A stretch of 64,000 nt of DNA from NCBI GenBank assembly GCA_017539045.1, contig JAFYHS010000012.1, forward strand, positions 1-64,000, written 5' to 3'. Made by a program: the position numbers and the translations under genes. Of this stretch, positions 6,597 through 14,542 are shown piece by piece. Positions within the stretch are counted from its first letter, which is position 1. Each line of letters begins with the position of its first letter. The notes below the pieces were generated by a model. That model was not told where the DNA came from. It ran no database searches and saw only the letters and a program-made list of their open reading frames with translations. Source of the stretch: Bacteroidales bacterium. Its GTDB lineage: Bacteria; Bacteroidota; Bacteroidia; Bacteroidales; F082.

Positions 6597-9500
6597 ATGA
6601 ATAAGTTAAAACGAAATACGGGTATCATCAGCGGCAGCATACGGCGGCAGAAGATTGTCTGGGCCGTAGTGGCGGTCATTGTGGCCTTTGGTATCTATGC
6701 CCTAGTCGACATGAAGAAGGATGAGTTTCCGGCCTATACCATCCGCTTGGGCATCGTGGCGGGCGTGTATCCAGGCGCCAACTCCGAGGAAGTAGAAGCA
6801 CAACTCACCAAGCCCTTGGAACAGCTGCTGTTTGAAATGCCCGAGGTGGACCGCAAGAACACCTATTCCGTCACCAAAGAGGGTATGTGCTATATCTACA
6901 CCAGCCTCGACGAGTCGGTGAAAGACAAGGATATTGCGTGGTCGAAGATTCGGCATAAAATCAATGAATCCAAGGCTTTGAACTTTCCTGCGGGCGTGTT
7001 GGCCATCGCCGTCATCGACGACTTCGGCAACACCTCTTCGCTGCTCATCGCCATGGAGTCGGCCGACAAGACCTACCGCGAGATGCACGACTACACCGAC
7101 GACCTCACCCACCGCCTGCGCGCCATCCCAGAAATGGGCAATGTGCGTGTGATGGGCGAGCAAAACGAAGAAATCGCCGTCATCATCGACAAGGAAAAAC
7201 TCTCATTCTATGGCATCAGCCCCAACACCTTGATGCTGCAATACGCTTCGCAAGGCCTGCTGACCACAACGGGCACCATGCAGGGCGACGACTTTGACCA
7301 GCCGTTGCACATCGAGAACCCCATGGTCAGCGAACAGGAACTCGAAGAGCAGATCATCTATTCCGACGCGGCGGGCAACACTATCCGCCTGCGTGATGTG
7401 GCCACCGTCGAACGCCGCATGGCCGAGTCGTCCAAAGTGGTCAACTTCAACGGCAACGACGCCTTGATCATCAGCGTGGAGATGCGCAAGGGCTACAATA
7501 TCGTGGCCTTTGGTCGAGAAGTGGAGAAGGTGCTTTCCGAGTTCAAAGCCACCCTGCCCGACAGCGTGAAGCTTTACCGCATCACCGATCAACCCAAAGT
7601 GGTGCAAAAATCGGTGAGTTCGTTCCTTCGCGACCTGCTCATCTCCATGATTGTCGTCATCGTGGTCATGCTGCTGCTGTTCCCCTTCCGCACGGCCCTC
7701 ATTGCCAGTTCAGGACTGCCTATTTGTACGGCATTCAGCATCGGAATGATGTATCTCTTTGGCATCGAATTGAATACCGTTACTTTAGCAGCACTTATCG
7801 TCGTGCTCGGCATGATTGTGGACGACTCCATCATCAATATCGACGGCTATATCGACAAGTTGAGCCAAGGCTACAAGCCCTTTGATGCCGCTGTGAGTAG
7901 TGCAAAGGAGCTCTTTATGCCCATGTTCATCGCTACGGCCGCCATCGCCTGCATGTTCTTCCCGATGACGCGTATCATCACGGGGCCTTTGGGCGAGTTT
8001 GTGCAGCTCTTCCCTTGGACCGTGGCCTTCTCGCTGATGGCATCTTTGGCCTACGCCATGCTCGTCATCCCTGGATTGGAGATCATGTTCATCAAGCCGG
8101 AAGACAAGCCGCGGAACAATGGCTTCGTGAGGGCACAGATGCGGTTTTTTGGTTTCCTGCAACGCATCTACGACAAGATGCAAAGCCACTGCTTCAAGCA
8201 CCCGTTGTTTACCATTGGTATGGGTATCGGCTCTATTGTCCTGGGCGTGCTGATGTTTTTGGCTTTGCATGTGCAGATGATGCCTATGGCCGAGCGCGAC
8301 TGCTTCGCCGTTGAAATTCGTCTGCCCGAAGGCAGCAGCCTCGAAGCCACAACAAAGGTCAGCGACTCATTACAACACTTGATGCTGGCCGACAAGCGCG
8401 TCACCTCCGTGACGGCTTTCATCGGCGAGAGCGCACCGCGTTTCCATGTGACTTATTCACCCGGCATACCCGCGTCCAACCTCTCGCAGCTGGTCGTCAA
8501 CACCACCTCGAAGAAAACCACCGAGGCCTTGCTGAAAGAATGGGATGACAAATATTCCTATTACTTCCCTGAAGCATACGTGCGTTTCCGCCAACTTGAC
8601 TATCAAGCTGTTTCAACGCCTGTGGAGGTTTATGTTTATGGCGATGACTATAGCAAGACCGCGCCTGTGGCGCAGCAAATCAAGGACTATATGCTCACCC
8701 TTGACAAGGAATTGCGCTGGGTGCATACCGATTACGACGAGCAGCTGTCGTCGGTGAAAGTGACCATGAAACCCGAGGAGTGTGCCCGGTTGGGACTCAC
8801 CAAAGGCTTCCTCTCGCTGGATTTGGCCAGCAGCCTCAACGGTCAGCCCTTGACCACCGTATGGGAAGGCAGCCGTGGCATCCCCGTGCGATTGTATTCC
8901 CAGCAGAACTACGACCCCAACAACTACGAGTCCGTCCAAAACCAACTGATACCGACCATGGTGCCAGGTACCAATGTGCCGCTCCGTCAGGTGGCCGACA
9001 TCAGTCCCGAGTGGCATCCTGCACAGTTGGTGCACCGCAACGGCAAAAATGCCATCACCGTGGCTGCCGACATGAAATTCTGGAAGCCGCAGACGGTGAG
9101 CATGAAGAAGATACAGCAGTACATCAATACGGAGATCACACCCAACCTGCCCGAAGGCGTGAGCATCGAATACGGAGGCCTTTCGTCGCTCAACACCAGC
9201 GTCATCCCGCAGCTACTGAAGAGCCTGATTGCTGCCATTTTGGTGCTTCTGGTGTTCCTTGTGGCCTATTTCAAGAAGTTGAATCTGGCCATTCTCACCT
9301 TGGGCTCCAGTGCCTTGTGTATGTTCGGCGCTTTCTTTGGCGAGTGGCTCTTTGGCCTCGACTTTGGTATGACCTCCTTGTTGGGTATCGTCAGCTTGAT
9401 TGGCATCATCATGAGGAATGGTATTGTCATGTATGAATATGCCGAGACGCTCCGCACCGAGGAGGGCTTGCCCACCAAGGAAGCCGCCATGAAAGCCGGT

Positions 9501-9695
9501 AGCCGCCGCATGAGGCCCATCTTCCTCACCTCGGCCACCACTGCCTTGGGTGTGTTGCCGATGATCATCTCCCGCAACCCGCTTTGGATGCCCATGGGTG
9601 TAGTCATTTGCTTCGGTGTGGTGCTTTCGATGGTGATTATTCTGGCCGTGATGCCCGTGATGTATTGGCAAATCTTTAAAAAGAGCAAGTCATGA
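6597..9695 (+). CDS. RND-family efflux transporter (AcrB/HAE1-like)
   Basis: A 1032-residue inner-membrane proton-driven pump of the ACR/HAE1 family, of typical length. The first transmembrane helix (KIVWAVVAVIVAFGIYALV) is followed by the periplasmic start FPAYTIRLGIVAGVYPGA. The TM4 motif LIVVLGMIVDDSIIN carries the paired aspartates of the proton relay. The second half repeats the layout and contains GIIMRNGIVMYEYA. It is encoded between the adaptor and the TolC-like protein, overlapping the latter by 4 bp (ATGA), so the pump is a complete tripartite system. Substrate cannot be read from the sequence; drugs, bile salts or fatty acids are all possible. Confidence 0.94.
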   Translation: MNKLKRNTGIISGSIRRQKIVWAVVAVIVAFGIYALVDMKKDEFPAYTIRLGIVAGVYPGANSEEVEAQLTKPLEQLLFEMPEVDRKNTYSVTKEGMCYIYTSLDESVKDKDIAWSKIRHKINESKALNFPAGVLAIAVIDDFGNTSSLLIAMESADKTYREMHDYTDDLTHRLRAIPEMGNVRVMGEQNEEIAVIIDKEKLSFYGISPNTLMLQYASQGLLTTTGTMQGDDFDQPLHIENPMVSEQELEEQIIYSDAAGNTIRLRDVATVERRMAESSKVVNFNGNDALIISVEMRKGYNIVAFGREVEKVLSEFKATLPDSVKLYRITDQPKVVQKSVSSFLRDLLISMIVVIVVMLLLFPFRTALIASSGLPICTAFSIGMMYLFGIELNTVTLAALIVVLGMIVDDSIINIDGYIDKLSQGYKPFDAAVSSAKELFMPMFIATAAIACMFFPMTRIITGPLGEFVQLFPWTVAFSLMASLAYAMLVIPGLEIMFIKPEDKPRNNGFVRAQMRFFGFLQRIYDKMQSHCFKHPLFTIGMGIGSIVLGVLMFLALHVQMMPMAERDCFAVEIRLPEGSSLEATTKVSDSLQHLMLADKRVTSVTAFIGESAPRFHVTYSPGIPASNLSQLVVNTTSKKTTEALLKEWDDKYSYYFPEAYVRFRQLDYQAVSTPVEVYVYGDDYSKTAPVAQQIKDYMLTLDKELRWVHTDYDEQLSSVKVTMKPEECARLGLTKGFLSLDLASSLNGQPLTTVWEGSRGIPVRLYSQQNYDPNNYESVQNQLIPTMVPGTNVPLRQVADISPEWHPAQLVHRNGKNAITVAADMKFWKPQTVSMKKIQQYINTEITPNLPEGVSIEYGGLSSLNTSVIPQLLKSLIAAILVLLVFLVAYFKKLNLAILTLGSSALCMFGAFFGEWLFGLDFGMTSLLGIVSLIGIIMRNGIVMYEYAETLRTEEGLPTKEAAMKAGSRRMRPIFLTSATTALGVLPMIISRNPLWMPMGVVICFGVVLSMVIILAVMPVMYWQIFKKSKS

Positions 9696-11029
9696 AGAAG
9701 TGTATCATCATATTGAGTCTTTTGTTGACTATATCAGCCTTTGCCCAGGAGCCGCATCACCTCTCCGTTCAGGACTGCATCGAAATGGCTTTGGAGAACA
9801 ACATTGAACTGAAAAACAGCAAGTTGGAAATTGATAAAGCGAGAGCTACGAAAAACGAAGCCCGTGCCGAATATTTTCCCACCGTGTCAGCACAAGCCGT
9901 GGCTTTCGATGCCTTGAACCCGATGCTCACCTTCGGCATTGAGGACATTGACAATGCACAGTTGAGGCAGCTTCTTTATACGCTCTATGCCGAATACGGT
10001 GCCAATATGGGCCTTGACAAGGAGTATTCCTTCGTGCAAAACGGCATGATGCTCAATGCGATGGCGACAGAACCCATCTATGCGGGAGGCCGCATTCGCA
10101 ACGGCAATAAACTCGCCAAATTGGGCATTGAGGCCGTTGAGACCCAGGCAAGAGTGAAAGAAGACGAGGTGCGCCTGCAAACCGAGACGCTCTATTGGCA
10201 AATTGTGGCTTTGCAAGAGAAACTGGCCACCTTGGACCAACTCGACCGACTTTTGGACACCTTGGACAAAGACCTTAAGGGAGCCATTGAGGCAGGTTTG
10301 GCCATGCCCACCAACCAGTTCAAGCTGAAGGTGAAGCAAAACGAGAGCCAACTCAACCGCAAGAAAGTCACTGATGGCATCACTTTGCTCAAGATGGCCT
10401 TGGCACAAACCATCGGTGCCGACTGGCAAACGATGACACTCACCGATACCTTGGGCTTGGAGACCGAACCAACGGCCTACTTCAAGCAACCTGATGAAGC
10501 AGTTTCGCTGCGCAACGAAAGCCACCTCCTCGACCTCTCGCTGCAAGCTGAAAAGTTGAAGAAGAAAATGACCCTCGGCGAGGCCTTGCCTTCCTTGTTG
10601 GTGGGTGGTAGCACAAGCTATCACACCATTCTTGAAAACAGCAAACCCAACGCAATGGTCTTTGCCGTGCTGCAAGTGCCTATCACCGATTGGCACAAGA
10701 CCTCTATCAAATTGAAGAAGCACAACCTCGACACCGAGATGGCCGAGAACACGCGTCGTGACCTCACTGAGAAGATGGAGATGCAAACCAATCAGGCATG
10801 GTTCAACTTAGAGCAAAGTTGGCTACGCATCACCATGGCGCAAACCGCTCTCAACGACGCCGAGGCCAACCTGAAAGTCACGCAGGACTATTACGAGGCT
10901 GGCTTGGTGGCTTTGTCAGATGTGCTCGAAGCCCAGACCATGCTCAAAAAAAGCCGCGACGAGCTCACAGACAGCCGCGTGGAGTATAGGATTAACCTGG
11001 TGACCTACAGGCAACTGACAAAGGATTAA
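9692..11029 (+). CDS. TolC-family outer membrane efflux protein
   Basis: A 445-residue outer-membrane factor with signal peptide MKKCIIILSLLLTISAFAQ. It has the duplicated coiled-coil and strand layout of TolC-like channels, with a starting motif LSVQDCIEMALENNIELKNSKLEI and a second repeat with AQTALNDAEANLKVTQDYYEAGLVALSDVLEAQ. Its ATG overlaps the pump stop codon (ATGA), indicating translational coupling. It is the last gene of the efflux operon that starts at 4938. Confidence 0.93.
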   Translation: MKKCIIILSLLLTISAFAQEPHHLSVQDCIEMALENNIELKNSKLEIDKARATKNEARAEYFPTVSAQAVAFDALNPMLTFGIEDIDNAQLRQLLYTLYAEYGANMGLDKEYSFVQNGMMLNAMATEPIYAGGRIRNGNKLAKLGIEAVETQARVKEDEVRLQTETLYWQIVALQEKLATLDQLDRLLDTLDKDLKGAIEAGLAMPTNQFKLKVKQNESQLNRKKVTDGITLLKMALAQTIGADWQTMTLTDTLGLETEPTAYFKQPDEAVSLRNESHLLDLSLQAEKLKKKMTLGEALPSLLVGGSTSYHTILENSKPNAMVFAVLQVPITDWHKTSIKLKKHNLDTEMAENTRRDLTEKMEMQTNQAWFNLEQSWLRITMAQTALNDAEANLKVTQDYYEAGLVALSDVLEAQTMLKKSRDELTDSRVEYRINLVTYRQLTKD

Positions 11030-11060
11030 CATCCCATACATAGGTTTTGCACGATTTTTG

Positions 11061-11068
11061 TATTTTTG
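11061..11068 (+). promoter_or_regulatory. -7 box for the DUF2147 gene
   Basis: TATTTTTG lies 24 bp before the ATG at 11093. No good -33 TTTG is present at 19-21 bp spacing, so this is a partial match only. Confidence 0.4.
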
Positions 11069-11092
11069 TCGCCTGATTCAAAACTCAATCCA

Positions 11093-11530
11093 ATGAAAAA
11101 ACTCCTATTTTTAGTCCTTTTCGTGGCCACGGCCATGCTCGGACAGGCCCAAGTCAGCAAGATGATTGGCCAATGGAACACATACGACGACAAGACGGGT
11201 GATCTGCGCTCCACCGTTAAAATCTATGAAGAGAAAGGCGTGTATGAGGCGGTGATCACCACGCTTTATGAAAAAGATGCCAACGGTAAATACCAAGTGA
11301 TGAAAGCCCCTTACGCCAAGGAATACGAAGGCGTGGTTGGCACTCACCTCTTCAAGGAGATGAAGGCTGACGGCGACCAGCTGAGAGGTAAGATCTACGA
11401 CCCTGAAAGCACCAAGACTTACAATGCCAAGGTGACTTACAAAGAGAAGACCGACGAACTCAATGTGCGCGGCTCTTTGGACAGGGCCGGACTGCTGGGC
11501 CGTTCGCAAGTCTGGAAACGCAAGAAATAG
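11093..11530 (+). CDS. DUF2147-family exported protein
   Basis: A 145-residue protein with signal peptide MKKLLFLVLFVATAMLGQAQ. The mature part matches the DUF2147 pattern: an opening IGQWNTYDDKTG, a middle GKIYDPESTKTYNAKVTY and an ending LNVRGSLDRAGLLGRSQVWKR. Members form small calycin-like beta barrels in the periplasm; function is not established. The start at 11093 is chosen because it gives the signal peptide and follows a -7 box; an upstream alternative start at 11066 would put a charged stretch before it. Confidence 0.85.
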   Translation: MKKLLFLVLFVATAMLGQAQVSKMIGQWNTYDDKTGDLRSTVKIYEEKGVYEAVITTLYEKDANGKYQVMKAPYAKEYEGVVGTHLFKEMKADGDQLRGKIYDPESTKTYNAKVTYKEKTDELNVRGSLDRAGLLGRSQVWKRKK

Positions 11531-11532
11531 AT

Positions 11533-11665
11533 TTTTCTCACGCAGAATTCGCAGAATCATATGAAGCACAAAGCGACATTTCCTTTCTCACGCAGAAATC
11601 GCAGAATTGTTTGACATTAGGTTTGCGTCCGGTAGGTTCTGCGCTTTCTGCGTATTCTGCGTGAT
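11533..11665. repeat. Repeat family F: CACGCAGAA repeats, direct and inverted
   Basis: TTTCTCACGCAGAATTCGCAGAAT begins at 11533 and a near-identical copy begins at 11584. An inverted relative (TCTGCGTATTCTGCGTGAT) ends at 11665. The array lies between the convergent DUF2147 gene and the small gene on the minus strand, and could act as a bidirectional transcription end. Confidence 0.7.
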
Positions 11666-11669
11666 ATAT

Positions 11670-11831
11670 TTATACATCAAATTTGAATTCGGCATCAAAC
11701 CAGCCTGTGTCTTCCTTTAAAAGGTCATATTCTTCGCCCGTGAGGTGGTCAACCACGTGCACGGTGCCTTTGATGTCGTCGTAGGTGAAGGTAAACTGTG
11801 AGTTTACGTCGTCGGCTTTAGGTACGTCCAT
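11670..11831 (-). CDS. Small acidic protein of 53 residues, unknown
   Basis: On the minus strand an ATG at 11831 opens a 53-codon frame starting MDVPKADDVNSQFTFTYDD and ending EFKFDV. The product is acidic and beta-prone with no signal peptide or membrane segment. The codon choice is like that of neighbouring genes, and a clean -7 box (TATCTTTG, 11860-11867 in reverse) sits 28 bp upstream of the ATG, giving a short leader. I do not recognise the family. It is downstream of pgi but separated from it by a hairpin repeat, so it is probably an independent gene. Confidence 0.65.
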   Translation of the reverse strand: MDVPKADDVNSQFTFTYDDIKGTVHVVDHLTGEEYDLLKEDTGWFDAEFKFDV

Positions 11832-11859
11832 TTTAGATGTTATCTATGTTTTGCGGGTG

Positions 11860-11867
11860 CAAAGATA
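11860..11867 (-). promoter_or_regulatory. -7 box for the 53-residue gene
   Basis: The reverse strand reads TATCTTTG, an exact TAnnTTTG match, 28 bp upstream of the small gene's ATG. A -33 box is not obvious. Confidence 0.55.
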
Positions 11868-11887
11868 CACAATTTTTTAATTAGGCA

Positions 11888-11956
11888 TGTAGGGCTGTCA
11901 TATTATGGCAGCCGCATAAAAACGACAAGTGGCTGCCACGGTGTGACAGCCCTACA
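11888..11956. repeat. Repeat family G: nested hairpin downstream of pgi
   Basis: Outer arms TGTAGGGCTGTCA (11888-11900) and TGACAGCCCTACA (11944-11956) are perfect complements. Inner arms TGGCAGCC (11906-11913) and GGCTGCCA (11931-11938) nest inside. It follows the pgi stop and may serve as its transcription end. A related GGCAGCCGCAT hairpin lies at 47683-47722. Confidence 0.8.
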
Positions 11957-11964
11957 GCCTAAAT

Positions 11965-13296
11965 TTACAGATTCAAACGTTGGTTCAAAACCTTCGTCTG
12001 TTCCTCAAAACCTTTCTTGCCCAGCAAAGCAAACATATTCTTCTTATAGGCCTCAACGCCAGGTTGGTCGAAGGGGTTCACATCGAGCATGTAGCCGCTG
12101 ACGGCGCAGGCCATCTCGAAGAAATAGATCAGCTCGCCGAGCACCTTTTCAGAAACCTCGGGGATGACGATGCGGAGGTTCGGCACACCACCGTCTTCGT
12201 GGGCCAACACAGTGCCGAGTTCAGCCTTGTGGTTCACCTCGCTGATGCGCTTGCCGGCGATGTAGTTGAGTTGGTCGAGGTCTTCGTTCTCCATCGGGAT
12301 GCGGAGCTCGTGGTTTGAGTTCTCGACCGAAATCACCGTCTCGAAGAGGTTGCGCAGACCGTCTTGGATATACTGTCCCATCGAGTGGAGGTCGGTGCTG
12401 AAGGTGACCGAAGCGGGGAAGATGCCCTTGTGCTGCTTGCCGTGGCTCTCGCCATAAAGTTGTTTCCACCATTCGCTAAAATATACCAGACGCGGCTCAT
12501 AGTTGACCATGATTTCGTTGGTCAGGCCTTGGGCGTAGAGGGCTTGGCGCACCACGGCATATTGCGTGACGGGGTTGTCAAGAGTGGGGCAGGCCTTGCA
12601 TTGTTTTTCCATCTCGACGGCACCCTTCACCAAGGCGCGGATGTCGATGCCCGCCATGGCGATGGGCAGCAGACCCACGGGGGTGAGCACCGAGAAACGG
12701 CCGCCCACATCGTCAGGAACGATATAGGTCTTATAGCCCTTCACGTTAGCCAGCTGCTTGAGGGCGCCACGGGCTTTGTCGGTGATGGCGATGATGCGCG
12801 AGGCGGCTTCCTGTTCGCCGTATTTATTGATGATATGTTGCTTCAGGATGCGGAAGGCGATGGCGGGTTCTGTCGTCGTGCCCGACTTGGAGATGACGGC
12901 CAACGAGTAGTCTTTCTTGTCGAGGATGGCCATGAGGTCGTGGAGATAGTCCTCGCTCATGTTGTGGCCAGCGTAGACGATGAGCGGCTTCTCGCCGGTG
13001 AGCGGGGCGAAGTGGTTCTGCAAGGCCTCGATGACGGCACGGGCGCCGAGATAGGAGCCGCCGATGCCGATGACGACAAAGATTTCCGACTTCTTACGCA
13101 GGTCGGCAGCGGTCTTCTCGATGTCGGCCAGCAGGCTCTCGTCGATTTCCGAAGGCAGGTTCACCCAGCCGAGGAAGTCGTTGCCCGCGCCGGTCTTATT
13201 GAAGATGGTTTCATAAACTTCTGAAACTCTTGATTCTAAATTGCTTTTTTGTTTTTCGTCCAAAAAAGACTGGACATGGGAGAGGTCGATTTTCAT
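11965..13296 (-). CDS. pgi: Glucose-6-phosphate isomerase
   Basis: A 443-residue cytosolic enzyme interconverting glucose 6-phosphate and fructose 6-phosphate. Length fits the short bacterial PGI type. The sugar-phosphate binding regions are seen: VVIGIGGSYLGARAVIEAL, ISKSGTTTEPAIAFR, the DDVGGRFSVLTPVG signature, and a C-terminal QPGVEAYKKNMFALLG with the base-contributing region. A -7 box (TATTTTCG in reverse, 13320-13327) lies 24 bp upstream of the ATG. It is single, not in an operon. Confidence 0.97.
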   Translation of the reverse strand: MKIDLSHVQSFLDEKQKSNLESRVSEVYETIFNKTGAGNDFLGWVNLPSEIDESLLADIEKTAADLRKKSEIFVVIGIGGSYLGARAVIEALQNHFAPLTGEKPLIVYAGHNMSEDYLHDLMAILDKKDYSLAVISKSGTTTEPAIAFRILKQHIINKYGEQEAASRIIAITDKARGALKQLANVKGYKTYIVPDDVGGRFSVLTPVGLLPIAMAGIDIRALVKGAVEMEKQCKACPTLDNPVTQYAVVRQALYAQGLTNEIMVNYEPRLVYFSEWWKQLYGESHGKQHKGIFPASVTFSTDLHSMGQYIQDGLRNLFETVISVENSNHELRIPMENEDLDQLNYIAGKRISEVNHKAELGTVLAHEDGGVPNLRIVIPEVSEKVLGELIYFFEMACAVSGYMLDVNPFDQPGVEAYKKNMFALLGKKGFEEQTKVLNQRLNL

Positions 13297-13371
13297 ATTG
13301 ATAGGATTTTAAGATGCTGCGAAAATAAGGTTTTTTTTGCAACTTTTTTAATACAATTAAGGTGTTTTTCT

Positions 13372-13379
13372 TAACTTTG
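13372..13379 (+). promoter_or_regulatory. -7 box for the response regulator gene
   Basis: TAACTTTG matches TAnnTTTG and leaves a leader of about 60 nt before the ATG at 13444. The -33 region is only a run of T, so the match is partial. Confidence 0.45.
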
Positions 13380-13443
13380 CACTTTATTTTAAACTAAACG
13401 AGCAATTTTTCCGTTATTTAAGAAGAAATCTACTGTTTACATT

Positions 13444-14133
13444 ATGACACAATTTAGAATTTTATTGGCCGAAGACGACAGGAATTTGGGCATGATTCTC
13501 AAGGCTTTTCTCGACTCAAAAGGCTATTTAACCGCCCTTTGCATGAATGGCGAAGAGGCATGGAACCAATTTCTAGCCAACGATTTTGACCTTTGTATCA
13601 CCGACATCATGATGCCCGTCATGGACGGCCTCACCCTTGCCAAGAGAATCAAGGAAACGAATCCCATGTTGCCTGTGCTTTTCCTCACCGCAAAGAAAGA
13701 GCAGGACGACATTTTGGAAGGTTTCGGCGTAGGCGCAGAGGACTATATCACCAAACCTTTCAGCATGGACGAGCTCCTGGCGCGCGTCAAGGTGTGGCAG
13801 CGTTGGAGCTCCTATGTGCAGGTGCAGTCGCAGCCTTCGGTGTTTCACCTGGGCGGGTTCACCTTCGATGCTCCGCGCCATCTCCTCGCCAAGGACAACG
13901 ACCAGCACAAGCTGACCTCGAAAGAGTCGGACCTGTTGCTGCTCTTGTGCGAGAACATGGGCAACACTTTGGAACGCTCCAAGGCCCTGCAACAGATCTG
14001 GGGCGAGGAGTCGTACCTCAACGCCCGTTCGATGGATGTCTACATCACCAAGCTGCGCAAGTACTTCAAGGACGACCCCGAGGTCGACATCCAGAATGTG
14101 CATGGCGTGGGATTCAAGCTGGTGGTGAGGTAA
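13444..14133 (+). CDS. OmpR-family response regulator, RprY-like
   Basis: A 229-residue two-domain regulator. The receiver (1-120) has the acidic pocket Glu10/Asp11, phospho-acceptor Asp54 (CITDIMMPVMDG), a conserved Thr in FLTAKK and Lys in ITKPFSM. The C-terminal winged helix (about 135-229) shows LTSKESDLLLLL and SMDVYITKLRKYF with the recognition helix and ends NVHGVGFKLVV. Overall it resembles RprY of Bacteroides, which pairs with kinase RprX. No kinase gene adjoins it here, so its partner is elsewhere. A strong hairpin terminator follows it. Confidence 0.88.
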   Translation: MTQFRILLAEDDRNLGMILKAFLDSKGYLTALCMNGEEAWNQFLANDFDLCITDIMMPVMDGLTLAKRIKETNPMLPVLFLTAKKEQDDILEGFGVGAEDYITKPFSMDELLARVKVWQRWSSYVQVQSQPSVFHLGGFTFDAPRHLLAKDNDQHKLTSKESDLLLLLCENMGNTLERSKALQQIWGEESYLNARSMDVYITKLRKYFKDDPEVDIQNVHGVGFKLVVR

Positions 14134-14160
14134 AACTATAGGCAACATCGCTATAAAGAC

Positions 14161-14201
14161 AGACGCGAAACATCTCGAAAGGGATTTTTGCGTCTTTTTT
14201 T
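14161..14201 (+). terminator. Terminator after the response regulator
   Basis: AGACGCGAAA pairs with TTTTTGCGTCT across a short loop and is followed by a run of T. The next gene's -7 box (TATCTTTG, 14204-14211) starts immediately afterwards. Confidence 0.65.
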
Positions 14202-14216
14202 CTTATCTTTGCAGAC

Positions 14217-14429
14217 ATGAAACGGTGGTTTTACATAGTGTTTCTTGTTGGGATGGTGGCGTTTTCGGCCTGCAACCGCCTTGTAGAGACGCGGCGCGCC
14301 ACGTCTCTACCAACCGACGTGTCGCCCGAATTGTCCGCCATCGACAGCTCGCTCCCCACCGGCACCTACACGCTCCGCGTCGCCATGGAGGACGGACAGG
14401 TGTTTTCGGATAAGGTGGTGAAGGAGTAA
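14217..14429 (+). pseudogene. Collapsed T9SS cargo gene: signal peptide joined to sorting-domain tail
   Basis: The 70-codon frame starts as a lipoprotein-type signal (MKRWFYIVFLVGMVAFSAC). It then passes through repeat family B (14283-14310, GTAGAGACG..CGTCTCTAC) and ends with the last 25 residues of a T9SS type A sorting domain (PTGTYTLRVAMEDGQVFSD, then KVVKE). The tail is nearly identical, also in DNA, to the end of the next gene. Nothing remains of a mature domain between. I read it as a remnant of a cargo gene that lost its middle, with the palindrome at the junction, although a -7 box TATCTTTG (14204-14211) still precedes it. A functional short lipoprotein cannot be excluded. Confidence 0.6.
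14283..14310. repeat. Repeat family B palindrome (copy 2), inside an ORF
   Basis: The arms GTAGAGACG and CGTCTCTAC flank CGGCGCGCCA. It lies in frame between the signal peptide and the sorting-domain tail of the remnant gene. Confidence 0.75.
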
Positions 14430-14453
14430 GATTCAAAAATAAAACGGAAATAA

Positions 14454-14485
14454 TTTGTTTGAAACAAGTATTTTTCGTATTATTG
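14454..14485 (+). promoter_or_regulatory. Promoter for the 513-residue T9SS cargo gene
   Basis: TTTG at 14454-14457 and TATTATTG at 14478-14485 are separated by 20 bp, close to the Bacteroidota consensus. The leader to the ATG at 14543 is about 50 nt. Confidence 0.55.
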
Positions 14486-14542
14486 CAGCGTAAACAAACT
14501 GAATGATACGCATTGAATATTTAATCAATAAAACAAATTACC

